This document shows positions 1 to 8,963 of a stretch of DNA of 8,963 nucleotides, piece by piece. The position numbers and the translations under genes are program-made. How positions within the stretch are numbered: position 1 is the first letter of the stretch; every line of letters starts with the position of its first letter. This DNA is from an uncultured Gammaproteobacteria bacterium (GTDB lineage Bacteria; Pseudomonadota; Gammaproteobacteria; SZUA-140), in contig CALZIG010000042.1 of assembly GCA_945787585.1 (NCBI GenBank), positions 1 through 8,963 on the forward strand, written 5' to 3'. The notes beneath the pieces were generated by a model. That model saw only the letters and a program-made list of their open reading frames with translations. It was not told the origin of the DNA and made no database searches.

Positions 1-300
1 ACACTCGGCCGCATCGTCGACGAAACCCTCGCGGCCAATGATCTCGAAAAGAGTGACATCGACTGGTTGATTCCGCATCAGGCCAATATTCGCATCATCC
101 AGGCGACGGCGAAGAAACTCAATATGTCGATGGATCAGGTAGTGGTAACCGTAGATCATCACGGCAACACCTCGGCAGCCTCTATTCCATTAGCGCTGAA
201 TGTAGCGGTGCGTGATGGCCGCATTAAACGCGGCGAGATGCTACTACTGGAAGCGTTTGGTGGCGGCTTCACATGGGGCTCCGCACTGCTCAAATATTAA
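1..300 (+). CDS. fabH: Beta-ketoacyl-ACP synthase III, C-terminal part (5' end outside window)
   Basis: FabH condenses acetyl-CoA with malonyl-ACP, the first step of type II fatty acid synthesis in the cytoplasm. Only about the last 99 residues are present. The reading frame is open from base 1 (T-L-G-R-I-V-D-E...) to TAA at 298-300. The visible part holds two of the three family catalytic residues: the His in the PHQAN motif (codon 76-78) and the Asn in HGNTSAAS (around 163-165). The Cys lies upstream of the window. The C-terminal [13 protein letters not shown] block is typical of proteobacterial FabH. A TTG at 67 could be read as a start, but homology clearly runs through it, so the gene is cut by the window edge and not truncated. 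fabD follows after 85 bp. Identification is very secure. Confidence 0.96.
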   Translation, partial: TLGRIVDETLAANDLEKSDIDWLIPHQANIRIIQATAKKLNMSMDQVVVTVDHHGNTSAASIPLALNVAVRDGRIKRGEMLLLEAFGGGFTWGSALLKY

Positions 301-385
301 ACGTTCTATATTATAAATAGCACAATATTAAGCCGCATCATAAAAACCGCGCAAAATCTTAATCTGAAATTCAGGGTTATATCTC

Positions 386-1348
386 ATGAGTAACGAAATC
401 ACTGGTCGTAATATCGCGTTTGTCTTTCCGGGGCAGGGCTCTCAGTCAATCGGCATGCTGGCTGAAATGGCTGCGGCCGATGCCGTCGTTGAGCAGACCT
501 TCGCTGAGGCGTCTGCGGTATTGGGCTATGACCTGTGGCAGCTAATCCAGAATGGCCTAGAGAGCGAACTGAATCAAACCGATAAAACCCAGCCTGCGAT
601 GCTGGCGGCCAGTGTCGCGATGTACCGCGTCTGGCAAAACAGCTCATCGATCACACCAGCAATGATGGCAGGGCACAGCCTTGGCGAATACAGCGCGCTG
701 GTCTGCGCGGGTGCGCTCCCTTTTACTGCTGCGATTCGTCTGGTCGAGAAGCGCGGCCAATTTATGCAGGCGGCGGTGCCCAGTGGCAAAGGGGCGATGG
801 CGGCGATTCTCGGGCTGGATGATGCGCAGGTGATTAAATGTTGCGCAGAGGCGGCGCAGGGCGAGATCATCGCTGCGGTCAATTTTAATGCGCCGGGGCA
901 GGTGGTGGTGGCGGGAACAGCCGCCGCGATTGAGCGTGTGACCGTAATTGCAAAAGCCGCAGGCGCCAAACGTGCGCTGATGTTGCCGGTCAGTGTCCCC
1001 TCTCATTGTGAATTGATGCGGCCTGCTGCCGCGCAGATGGCCCCGCTGCTCGCCTCGGTTGAGATCACCGTACCCATCATCCCGGTGATTCACAATGCAG
1101 ATGTGTGCGCCTATCAGGATGCTGATGCGATACGAGACGCGCTGCTACGACAACTGTATAATCCGGTGCGTTGGGTAGAGAGCGTACAGCACCTTGTGGC
1201 GAATGGTATTGATACGCTGGTGGAGTGTGGGCCGGGTAAAGTGCTGGCAGGGCTTAACAAACGCATCGATCGCAATATGACTGCGTTACCGATCTTCGAC
1301 CCAGCCAGCCTGACGAAGGCCATTGAGACTGCAACAGGGGAAGGTTAG
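386..1348 (+). CDS. fabD: Malonyl-CoA:ACP transacylase
   Basis: FabD moves the malonyl group from malonyl-CoA to the phosphopantetheine of ACP, supplying the extender for FabH and FabF. The protein has 320 residues, slightly longer than E. coli FabD (about 309), partly through a short N-terminal extension before the FVFPGQGSQ motif (residues 12-20). The nucleophile is Ser98 in GHSLG (96-100). The conserved Arg is R123, and the partner His is His207 in VPSHCELM. The C-terminal GPGKVLAGL motif (282-290) is intact. The ATG at 386 has an AGGG Shine-Dalgarno element at 373-376, nine bases upstream, and no other start lies near the conserved N-terminus. The gene ends 3 bp before fabG, so the two are almost certainly co-transcribed and probably translationally coupled. 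Confidence 0.97.
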   Translation: MSNEITGRNIAFVFPGQGSQSIGMLAEMAAADAVVEQTFAEASAVLGYDLWQLIQNGLESELNQTDKTQPAMLAASVAMYRVWQNSSSITPAMMAGHSLGEYSALVCAGALPFTAAIRLVEKRGQFMQAAVPSGKGAMAAILGLDDAQVIKCCAEAAQGEIIAAVNFNAPGQVVVAGTAAAIERVTVIAKAAGAKRALMLPVSVPSHCELMRPAAAQMAPLLASVEITVPIIPVIHNADVCAYQDADAIRDALLRQLYNPVRWVESVQHLVANGIDTLVECGPGKVLAGLNKRIDRNMTALPIFDPASLTKAIETATGEG

Positions 1349-1351
1349 AAC

Positions 1352-2095
1352 ATGGAACTGGAAAATGAAATTGTGCTGGTGAGCGGTGCCTCACGCGGCA
1401 TTGGACGCGCTATCGCACTTGCGCTCGGTAAAAAGGGTGCGACAGTGGTCGGCACCGCCACCTCACAAAGTGGTGCAGAAAATATTGCTAAGTATCTGGA
1501 TGAGAACAATGTTAAAGGATCAGGTGAGGTGCTTAACGTGACTGATCAGGCCTCCGTTAGTGCGTTGTTAAGTACGGTTACTGAGAAATTTGGTGCCCCT
1601 TCCATTTTGGTCAACAACGCTGGGATTACGCGTGACAATTTGTTGATGCGGATGAAAGAGGATGAATGGAATGACATCATCGACACCAACCTAAGTTCTG
1701 TCTACCGTCTGAGTAAGGCGTGCCTGAAGCCCATGATGAAGGCGCGCCGTGGCAAGATCGTCAATATAGCCTCTGTGGTCGCGCTCACAGGTAATCCTGG
1801 CCAGAGTAACTACGCTGCGGCGAAAGCGGGTATGATCGGTTTCAGCAAGGCACTGGCACGAGAAGTGGCTTCGCGTGGGATAACAGTTAATAGTATCGCG
1901 CCCGGTTTTATTGAGACCGATATGACGCATGAATTGCCAGAAAAACAGAAAGAAGCGCTGTTGCAATCGATTCCGTTGAACCGATTAGGACGCCCTGAAG
2001 AGATCGCGGGCGTTGTTGCATTTTTAGCCTCTTCTGCTGGAGATTACATTACCGGCGAAACCATTAACATTAATGGCGGTATGTATATGGCTTGA
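1352..2095 (+). CDS. fabG: 3-oxoacyl-ACP reductase (NADPH-dependent)
   Basis: FabG reduces beta-ketoacyl-ACP to beta-hydroxyacyl-ACP, the first reduction in each elongation cycle. It is a 247-residue classical short-chain dehydrogenase, close to the usual 244. The Rossmann nucleotide-binding motif GASRGIG is at 12-18, with Arg15 as expected for NADPH preference, and NNAG is at 88-91. The catalytic set is Asn113, Ser141, Tyr154 and Lys158 (YAAAK). The C-terminal GRPEEIAGVVAFLAS and TGETININGG blocks are intact. The start at 1352 follows the fabD stop by 3 bp. Its Shine-Dalgarno (GGGGAAGG, about 1337-1344) lies within the last codons of fabD. Position between fabD and acpP makes fabG certain over other family members. 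Confidence 0.97.
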   Translation: MELENEIVLVSGASRGIGRAIALALGKKGATVVGTATSQSGAENIAKYLDENNVKGSGEVLNVTDQASVSALLSTVTEKFGAPSILVNNAGITRDNLLMRMKEDEWNDIIDTNLSSVYRLSKACLKPMMKARRGKIVNIASVVALTGNPGQSNYAAAKAGMIGFSKALAREVASRGITVNSIAPGFIETDMTHELPEKQKEALLQSIPLNRLGRPEEIAGVVAFLASSAGDYITGETININGGMYMA

Positions 2096-2172
2096 TGCAT
2101 GCGATAGCATGGCTAAGAGTCAAATAAAAACAACAACTTAAATTATGGTAGATGGGATTGGGGCTATTTTAT

Positions 2173-2202
2173 CTGGCAAAACACCAGTGTTTCCAATAGA
2201 AT
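2173..2202 (+). promoter_or_regulatory. Candidate acpP promoter with an operator-like palindrome
   Basis: The 160-bp fabG-acpP spacer contains TAGAAT at 2197-2202 (5 of 6 to the sigma-70 -10 consensus) and CTGGCA at 2173-2178 (4 of 6 to -35), separated by 18 bp. Between them lies AAACAC-CA-GTGTTT (2179-2192), a perfect inverted repeat in the position where a repressor would block polymerase. A separate promoter for acpP in this gap is known in E. coli, so one is expected here. The exact elements are my reading by eye and no transcript start is known. A weaker alternative is TATTTT at 2165-2170 with TTATGG at 2143-2148. Confidence 0.4.
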
Positions 2203-2233
2203 ACCGCCGCAACCCCGTTTTAATGGGTTTAAT

Positions 2234-2246
2234 TTCCTGGGAGGAA
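2234..2246 (+). promoter_or_regulatory. acpP ribosome binding site inside a small hairpin
   Basis: GGGAGGA at 2239-2245 is the strongest Shine-Dalgarno in the window and sets the acpP start at 2256, ten bases on. It lies in TTCCT-GGG-AGGAA, whose five-base arms (2234-2238 and 2242-2246) are perfectly complementary, so part of the site could be paired in the free mRNA. Confidence 0.6.
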
Positions 2247-2255
2247 TAATTTGTC

Positions 2256-2492
2256 ATGAGTACTGTTGAAGAACGCGTCAGCAAAATTGTTGTTGAGCAG
2301 CTAGGTGTTAAGGAAGATGAAGTCACCAGCGAAGCATCTTTTGTTGATGATCTAGGTGCCGATTCACTTGATACTGTTGAGCTGGTAATGGCCCTTGAAG
2401 AAGAATTCGAGTGTGAAATTCCTGATGACGAAGCAGAGAAGATCACCACTGTTAAGCAGGCGGTTGACTACATCAACGCTAACAATAGCTGA
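2256..2492 (+). CDS. acpP: Acyl carrier protein
   Basis: AcpP carries growing acyl chains and malonyl units on a 4'-phosphopantetheine arm, and is the shared substrate of FabD, FabH, FabG and FabF. The 78-residue protein is the usual length and strongly acidic. The attachment Ser is Ser37 (counting Met) in [12 protein letters not shown], followed by the conserved acidic helix II ([16 protein letters not shown]). The N-terminal [12 protein letters not shown] matches enterobacterial AcpP closely. A Cys at residue 53 sits where E. coli has Thr or a similar residue; this is unlikely to matter. The ATG has a strong Shine-Dalgarno. A promoter-like spacer upstream and an intrinsic terminator 18 bp after the stop suggest an abundant, largely single-gene transcript. 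Confidence 0.98.
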   Translation: MSTVEERVSKIVVEQLGVKEDEVTSEASFVDDLGADSLDTVELVMALEEEFECEIPDDEAEKITTVKQAVDYINANNS

Positions 2493-2509
2493 TTAACTCG
2501 CATGCTCGA

Positions 2510-2552
2510 GGCCGTACTCCACCATTTATGGTGGAATCGGCCTTTTGTATTT
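2510..2552 (+). terminator. Intrinsic terminator after acpP
   Basis: A GC-rich hairpin begins 17 bases after the acpP stop. The outer stem is GGCCG (2510-2514) with CGGCC (2538-2542). A TAC/AT internal loop follows, then the inner stem TCCACC (2518-2523) with GGTGGA (2530-2535), which can extend to the loop as ATTTAT. It is followed directly by TTTTGTATTTT (2543-2553). This is a textbook factor-independent terminator. It would end most acpP transcripts and leave fabF dependent on read-through or its own promoter. Confidence 0.88.
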
Positions 2553-2562
2553 TCAGAGGGCT

Positions 2563-2593
2563 GTGAGGCGCATCGTCTTCACCCTCATATAAC
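2563..2593 (+). promoter_or_regulatory. Weak candidate promoter for fabF
   Basis: TATAAC at 2588-2593 matches 5 of 6 bases of the -10 consensus and lies 30 bases before the fabF start. The best -35 is poor: GTGAGG at 2563-2568 matches 3 of 6 with a 19-bp spacer. The main reason to propose it is position, since it comes just after the acpP terminator and before fabF. The same segment can fold through GAGGG (2556-2560) and CCCTC (2582-2586). Confidence 0.22.
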
Positions 2594-2622
2594 ATCGTAC
2601 TTTAGTCTGGAGAATAGTCAGG

Positions 2623-3864
2623 GTGGCTGAGAAACGTCGTGTCGTAATCACCGGGTTGGGAATGGTCTGCCCAGTGGGCTTGAATGTTGCCGACTCATGG
2701 GCAAATATCCTCGCGGGTAAAAGTGGTATCCGCCCCCTTACTCATTTTGATGTCGAACTTTTTACGACCCGATTTGGTGGCTCCGTGTGGGATTTTGATA
2801 TCACCGCATACATGAGCGCCAAAGAGGCTAAAAAGATGGACCCGTTCATGCACTACGGCATGGCCGCGGGACACCAGGCCTTTATCGATTCCGGGATTGA
2901 AGTCACTGAAAAAAATGCCCATCGTATCGGCGTCTCCATCGGCTCCGGTATCGGCGGCGTCTCTGGCATTGAGAAGGGGTACGATACCTTTCAAAAGAGC
3001 GGCCCGCGGCGCATCTCGCCATTCTTTGTCCCCAGTAATATCATCAATATGATCTCCGGTAATCTCTCGATTATGCACGGACTGAAAGGGCCCAACATTG
3101 CGATCGTCACCGCCTGTTCAACCGGTACCCACAGTATTGGTGACGCGGCACGTATCATCGAATATGGTGACGCCGATGTGATGGTCGCCGGTGGTGCCGA
3201 GATGGCCACTTCGCCGACGGGGCTTGGCGGTTTCTGTGCCGCCCGTGCACTCTCAACCAACAATGATGACCCTCAAGGCGCAAGCCGTCCGTGGGATCTC
3301 AATCGTGACGGTTTTGTGTTGAGTGATGGCGCAGGTGTGGTGACGTTGGAAGAGTACGAACACGCCAAACAGCGCGGAGCAAAGATCTATGCCGAAGTGG
3401 TTGGCTACGGCATGAGTGGCGATGCGTACCACATGACGTCACCCTCTGAAGGCGGAGAAGGGGCGATGCGCTGTATGCAAAACGCAATGCGCAATGCTGG
3501 CATCAATCCGGACGCGGTCGATTACATCAATGCACACGGCACATCGACGCCCGCAGGTGATAAGGCTGAAACCAATGCGGTGAAGAGTGCCTTTGGTGAC
3601 CACGCCCACAAACTGGCGGTCAGTTCAACCAAGTCGATGACAGGTCATCTGCTCGGTGCTGCCGGTGGCATCGAAGCGATCTTCTCCGTACTCGCGATTC
3701 GTGATCAGGTCGCGCCACCGACCATCAATCTCGAAACGCCCGACCCTGATTGTAACCTCGATTTTGTGCCGAAGATGGCGCGCGATATGAAGATTGATAT
3801 TGCGATGTCTAACTCCTTCGGTTTCGGTGGTACCAACAGCACGTTGATCTTCAAAAAAGTTTAA
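2623..3864 (+). CDS. fabF: Beta-ketoacyl-ACP synthase II
   Basis: FabF condenses acyl-ACP with malonyl-ACP in chain elongation and, in E. coli, governs temperature-dependent elongation of unsaturated chains. The 413 residues equal the E. coli length. The thiolase-fold catalytic set is present: Cys165 in TACSTGTHS, His305 in [12 protein letters not shown], Lys337 and His342 in [15 protein letters not shown]. The FGFGGTN gating loop is near 399-405. The start is GTG at 2623, supported by CTGGAG (2607-2612) ten bases upstream and by alignment of [13 protein letters not shown] with the usual N-terminus. FabF is preferred over FabB because of its place after acpP and its length. The acpP terminator separates it from acpP, and a hairpin without a T-run follows it. 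Confidence 0.97.
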   Translation: MAEKRRVVITGLGMVCPVGLNVADSWANILAGKSGIRPLTHFDVELFTTRFGGSVWDFDITAYMSAKEAKKMDPFMHYGMAAGHQAFIDSGIEVTEKNAHRIGVSIGSGIGGVSGIEKGYDTFQKSGPRRISPFFVPSNIINMISGNLSIMHGLKGPNIAIVTACSTGTHSIGDAARIIEYGDADVMVAGGAEMATSPTGLGGFCAARALSTNNDDPQGASRPWDLNRDGFVLSDGAGVVTLEEYEHAKQRGAKIYAEVVGYGMSGDAYHMTSPSEGGEGAMRCMQNAMRNAGINPDAVDYINAHGTSTPAGDKAETNAVKSAFGDHAHKLAVSSTKSMTGHLLGAAGGIEAIFSVLAIRDQVAPPTINLETPDPDCNLDFVPKMARDMKIDIAMSNSFGFGGTNSTLIFKKV

Positions 3865-3884
3865 CGGAAATCGGTCGGATTAGC

Positions 3885-3901
3885 GGGCTGCATCGCAGCC
3901 C
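3885..3901 (+). other. Hairpin downstream of fabF
   Basis: GGGCTGC-ATC-GCAGCCC is a perfect seven-base-pair GC-rich stem with a three-base loop, 20 bases after the fabF stop. No T-run follows (next bases are ACCACCATAATT), so it is not a standard intrinsic terminator. It may stabilise the 3' end of a processed fabF mRNA or cause partial termination before pabB. Confidence 0.55.
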
Positions 3902-3923
3902 ACCACCATAATTAAATGACACT

Positions 3924-5330
3924 ATGGTGAATCATATCAGTGACAGAAATGCTGTTCAGTGCAGGCAATCAACCACAGTGGTTGATTTGCTGGCACTGCA
4001 TGAAGCACATCCGCAGCGTTACCCCTATCTGTTACAAAGTGTCGCGGCGGGCCCCGTACAGGCCCGTTTTGATATTCTTTTTGCGCATCCCGGTGAGACG
4101 CTTGCGCTGCATTACGACGGCACACTGCGTGATAGCCATAATGAAGTTAAAAAGGATAATGACTTTCTGCAGCAGCTTGATCACTGGTGGCAGGGTATCG
4201 CAGTCTCTGACATCTCCGAACATGACTTACCGTTTAGCGGTGGCTGGTTTCTCTATCTTGGCTATGAACTGGCTGCACAGATTGAACCCAATCTAAAACT
4301 ACCCACGCACGGCGCGAGTCAACAACTCCCAGTCGCCTATGCCACGCGTATTCCTGCCGCGATTATTAGAGACCACCATCAACAGCAGACCTGGCTCATC
4401 GCCGAAACAGCAGAGGTAAAGTTGCTCGATGCGATGCAGCACGATATCTCGGCGCTAACGACGACGCCCACAGCAAAAATAGATACCCCCTTTGTGACGG
4501 CACTGCATGAAGAAGCAGCCACAAACTATTTAAGCGCCGTTGAAAAAATAAAGCGCTACATCGTTGATGGCGATGTGTTTCAGGTGAACCTGTCACGCGT
4601 GTGGCAAGGTGAAATGGTTGAGGGCATCAGTGTGGCCGATATCTACCGCCGACTCTGCGCGCAAAACCCGGCACCGTTTGCTGGACTCGCCTGCTATCAG
4701 GATAGTGCGGTGATCAGCTCATCACCCGAGCGGCTGGTCGCGGTGAAAGGGGATCATATCTCAACCCGTCCGATTGCCGGCACACGTCCTCGCGCTAGTG
4801 CCCTTGACGATGACCAGGCGCTATCCACTGCGCTGATGCAACACCCCAAGGAACGCGCCGAACATATTATGTTGATTGACCTTGAGCGCAACGACCTCGG
4901 GCGTATCTGCCAACACGGGACCATTGAGGTCGATGAGTTTATGGTGCTTGAATCCTACGCACATGTGCATCATATCGTCTCCAATGTGTGCGGCACTAAA
5001 CGCAAAGGGGTGACGCCGGGTGAGGTCATCCGTGCGCTCTTTCCTGGCGGCACCATTACCGGGTGTCCCAAGGTACGCTGCATGGAGATCATCGCCGAAC
5101 TGGAGCAGACCCCACGTGGCCCCTATACTGGCGCAATGGGATATCTTAACCGTGATGGCAGCATGGACCTCAATATTCTGATTCGTACTATCGTAAGCGA
5201 AGGCAGAGCGCTCAGCCTGCGTGCCGGTGCGGGGATCGTTGCGGATTCCAATGCAGCGGCAGAGCTGGCAGAGAGCCGCATTAAGGCGCGCGGACTGCTG
5301 CGCGCATTAGGGGTCGATGATGCTGATTAA
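3924..5330 (+). CDS. pabB: Aminodeoxychorismate synthase component I (chorismate-binding subunit)
   Basis: PabB, with a glutamine amidotransferase partner, converts chorismate to 4-amino-4-deoxychorismate for folate synthesis. The 468-residue protein has an N-terminal component I domain (about 30-160, with YPYLLQS and RFDI as in PabB) and a C-terminal chorismate-binding domain (about 200-460). Visible motifs are SSSPERL (265-271), RAEHIMLIDLERNDLGR (311-327), FPGGTITGCPKVR (373-385) and the acidic tail motif AELAES (446-451). The ITG/FPGG region and the overlap with pabC favour PabB over TrpE. However, residues 283-287 read PIAGT, with Ala285 where E. coli PabB has its catalytic Lys (PIKGT), as in anthranilate synthase. 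No amidotransferase gene is in the window. The ATG at 3924 lacks a clear Shine-Dalgarno, so the start is uncertain by up to about 20 codons. Confidence 0.88.
   Translation: MVNHISDRNAVQCRQSTTVVDLLALHEAHPQRYPYLLQSVAAGPVQARFDILFAHPGETLALHYDGTLRDSHNEVKKDNDFLQQLDHWWQGIAVSDISEHDLPFSGGWFLYLGYELAAQIEPNLKLPTHGASQQLPVAYATRIPAAIIRDHHQQQTWLIAETAEVKLLDAMQHDISALTTTPTAKIDTPFVTALHEEAATNYLSAVEKIKRYIVDGDVFQVNLSRVWQGEMVEGISVADIYRRLCAQNPAPFAGLACYQDSAVISSSPERLVAVKGDHISTRPIAGTRPRASALDDDQALSTALMQHPKERAEHIMLIDLERNDLGRICQHGTIEVDEFMVLESYAHVHHIVSNVCGTKRKGVTPGEVIRALFPGGTITGCPKVRCMEIIAELEQTPRGPYTGAMGYLNRDGSMDLNILIRTIVSEGRALSLRAGAGIVADSNAAAELAESRIKARGLLRALGVDDAD
3967..3987 (+). repeat. Perfect 21-bp palindrome at the 5' end of pabB
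   Basis: AATCAACCAC-A-GTGGTTGATT has ten-base arms (3967-3976 and 3978-3987) that are exact inverted copies around one central base. It overlaps codons 15-22 of pabB as called. In RNA it would give a nine-base-pair stem with a CAG loop. It could be an operator, a translational hairpin or a chance result of codon choice. Confidence 0.6.
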
Positions 5331-6147
5331 TGGCGAATTCAACGATCTGCTCCCAGCCACTGACCGCGGGCTGCAATATGGTGACGGCCTGTTTGAAACG
5401 ATTGCGATCATCGATGGCAAGCCGCTTCAGTGGCAAGCGCATCTGGCGCGACTCTTCAACGGGTGTGAGGCGTTACAACTACCATCACCTGATGGTGAAT
5501 TGTTATTAAAAGAAGCGCTACAACTGGCTGAAGATAATCTTAAAGCCATACTCAAAATTATCATCACCCGCGGCAGTGGTGGCGGGCGTGGTTATCGCTT
5601 TCCAGCAGAAGCAGCGCCGACACGCATCCTCAGCATTCACCCGTGGCCAGACTATCCTGCAACTTACTATCAGCAGGGCATTGCAGTCACGTTGTGCAAA
5701 ACGCGTCTCGGCTGCAACCCGGCGCTGGCCGGCATCAAACACCTTAACCGGCTTGAGCAGGTGCTGGCTCGTAATGAGTGGCAGGGAGACAATATTCAGG
5801 AAGGGCTGATGCTCGATCAACAGGGGCATATCATTGAAGGCACGATGAGTAATCTGTTTATGGTTGAAGGCGATAGACTGGTTACGGCCGATCTGTCGCA
5901 ATGTGGCATTAAAGGGGTGATGCGTGAAACGGTGATCGCGCTGGCGCGACAGCATAAAATTCCAGTTCAAATCGAACCGATCAATATTGAGCGGCTCATG
6001 GCTGCCACTGCCTGCTTTGTCACCAACAGCCTCATCGGACTATGGCCGGTGCGCCAGCTTGATGATATAAACTATGAGCACAGCAAGATTACGCAGGACT
6101 TGATTGAACTACTCAGCGAACAGTATTTAATCAGCCGCCCAAACTAA
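5317..6147 (+). CDS. pabC: Aminodeoxychorismate lyase (PLP-dependent)
   Basis: PabC removes pyruvate from 4-amino-4-deoxychorismate to give p-aminobenzoate, the folate precursor. It belongs to fold type IV PLP enzymes, which also include branched-chain and D-amino acid aminotransferases. The 276 residues compare with about 269 in E. coli. The PLP Schiff-base Lys is Lys141 in AGIKHLNRLEQVLAR. IIEGTMSNLF (172-181) holds the cofactor-contacting Glu174. The N-terminal DRGLQYGDGLFET (16-28) and the C-terminal FVTNSLIGLWPVRQL (234-248) are lyase-typical. Tandem ATG codons at 5317 and 5320 lie inside the end of pabB, an overlap of 14 bp, which suggests translational coupling. The neighbouring pabB and the NSLIGLWPV block make PabC far more likely than an aminotransferase. 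Confidence 0.95.
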   Translation: MMLINGEFNDLLPATDRGLQYGDGLFETIAIIDGKPLQWQAHLARLFNGCEALQLPSPDGELLLKEALQLAEDNLKAILKIIITRGSGGGRGYRFPAEAAPTRILSIHPWPDYPATYYQQGIAVTLCKTRLGCNPALAGIKHLNRLEQVLARNEWQGDNIQEGLMLDQQGHIIEGTMSNLFMVEGDRLVTADLSQCGIKGVMRETVIALARQHKIPVQIEPINIERLMAATACFVTNSLIGLWPVRQLDDINYEHSKITQDLIELLSEQYLISRPN

Positions 6148-6158
6148 CGCACTGAAAC

Positions 6159-8837
<2,679 letters not shown>

Positions 8838-8884
8838 CGCCACTTTATTTCGCAAAAAAGTAACAGGAACGGATTTGCACACAC

Positions 8885-8963
8885 ATGGCTGAAGAGAAGA
8901 AATCGAGACAGGGGATTTTATCTCTCGCAATTAAAGATAAAGGTGCCCTGTATGCCGCTTACA
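8885..8963 (+). CDS. pilZ: Type IV pilus PilZ-family protein, N-terminal fragment (runs off window)
   Basis: The frame from ATG at 8885 stays open to the window edge and gives 26 residues, MAEEKKSRQGILSLAIKDKG then ALYAAY. The GILSL-IKDK-LYAAY pattern is the characteristic start of the short PilZ protein needed for type IV pilus assembly in Pseudomonas and Xanthomonas, where pilZ also follows holB. Those PilZ proteins do not bind c-di-GMP well and act through the pilus machinery instead. Whether that holds here cannot be seen, because the core domain is outside the window. The Shine-Dalgarno is poor: AGGA at 8865-8868 is 16 bases away. It lies 47 bp after holB, probably in the same operon. 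Confidence 0.85.
   Translation, partial: MAEEKKSRQGILSLAIKDKGALYAAY

Noticed and set aside
301..385. Possible promoter in the AT-rich fabH-fabD gap (TATATT at 307-312)
   Set aside because: The -10-like sequence has no acceptable -35 at 16-18 bp, and in AT-rich sequence such hexamers are expected. The small CTGAA-A-TTCAG repeat at 364-374 is too short to interpret.
574..969. A 131-codon minus-strand frame inside fabD
   Set aside because: It is Ala/Pro-rich with no motif, and is fully explained as the antisense of fabD codons.
2098..2111. CATGC-GATA-GCATG hairpin just after the fabG stop
   Set aside because: The stem is only five base pairs and no T-run follows, so a terminator call is not justified. 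It could occur by chance.
3940..4296. A 118-codon open frame overlapping the start of pabB, beginning at GTG 3940
   Set aside because: The translation has no recognisable domain, while the overlapping frame gives the PabB N-terminus (YPYLLQS, RFDI). It is a shadow frame.

Overview
The window is a compact stretch of the core chromosome of a gammaproteobacterium. All genes are on the plus strand in the order fabH (3' end only) - fabD - fabG - acpP - fabF - pabB - pabC - mltG - tmk - holB - pilZ (5' end only). The fab-pabC-mltG-tmk-holB order is the classic gammaproteobacterial arrangement. The pilZ start right after holB points to a type IV pilus-bearing, non-enteric lineage, since Escherichia has no pilZ there. 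Base composition is roughly balanced and codon use looks even along the window. I cannot name a genus from this alone.

Positions 1-3864 are the fatty acid synthesis block. It covers initiation (FabH), malonyl loading (FabD), beta-keto reduction (FabG), the acyl carrier (AcpP) and elongation condensation (FabF). acpP sits between a 160-bp promoter-like spacer on its left and a strong intrinsic terminator on its right. This suggests it is made largely as its own abundant short transcript. The spacer also holds a perfect 14-bp palindrome between candidate -35 and -10 elements, and two small leader hairpins.

Positions 3924-6147 are a p-aminobenzoate (folate) pair. pabB and pabC overlap by 14 bp and are probably translationally coupled. 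PabB reads as PabB overall but carries Ala where the E. coli-type enzyme has its catalytic Lys. A perfect 21-bp palindrome lies just inside its 5' end.

Positions 6159-8837 are mltG (peptidoglycan glycan-strand release), tmk (dTMP kinase) and holB (DNA polymerase III delta'). They are tightly packed, with an 11-nt gap, a 10-nt gap and a 4-nt overlap. A partial pilZ (from 8885) runs off the right edge.

There is no gene-free stretch over 300 bases. I saw no tRNA, rRNA, CRISPR array, insertion sequence, phage gene or attachment site. I did not find a new multigene system. The points worth a second look are small regulatory structures and the PabB active-site substitution.
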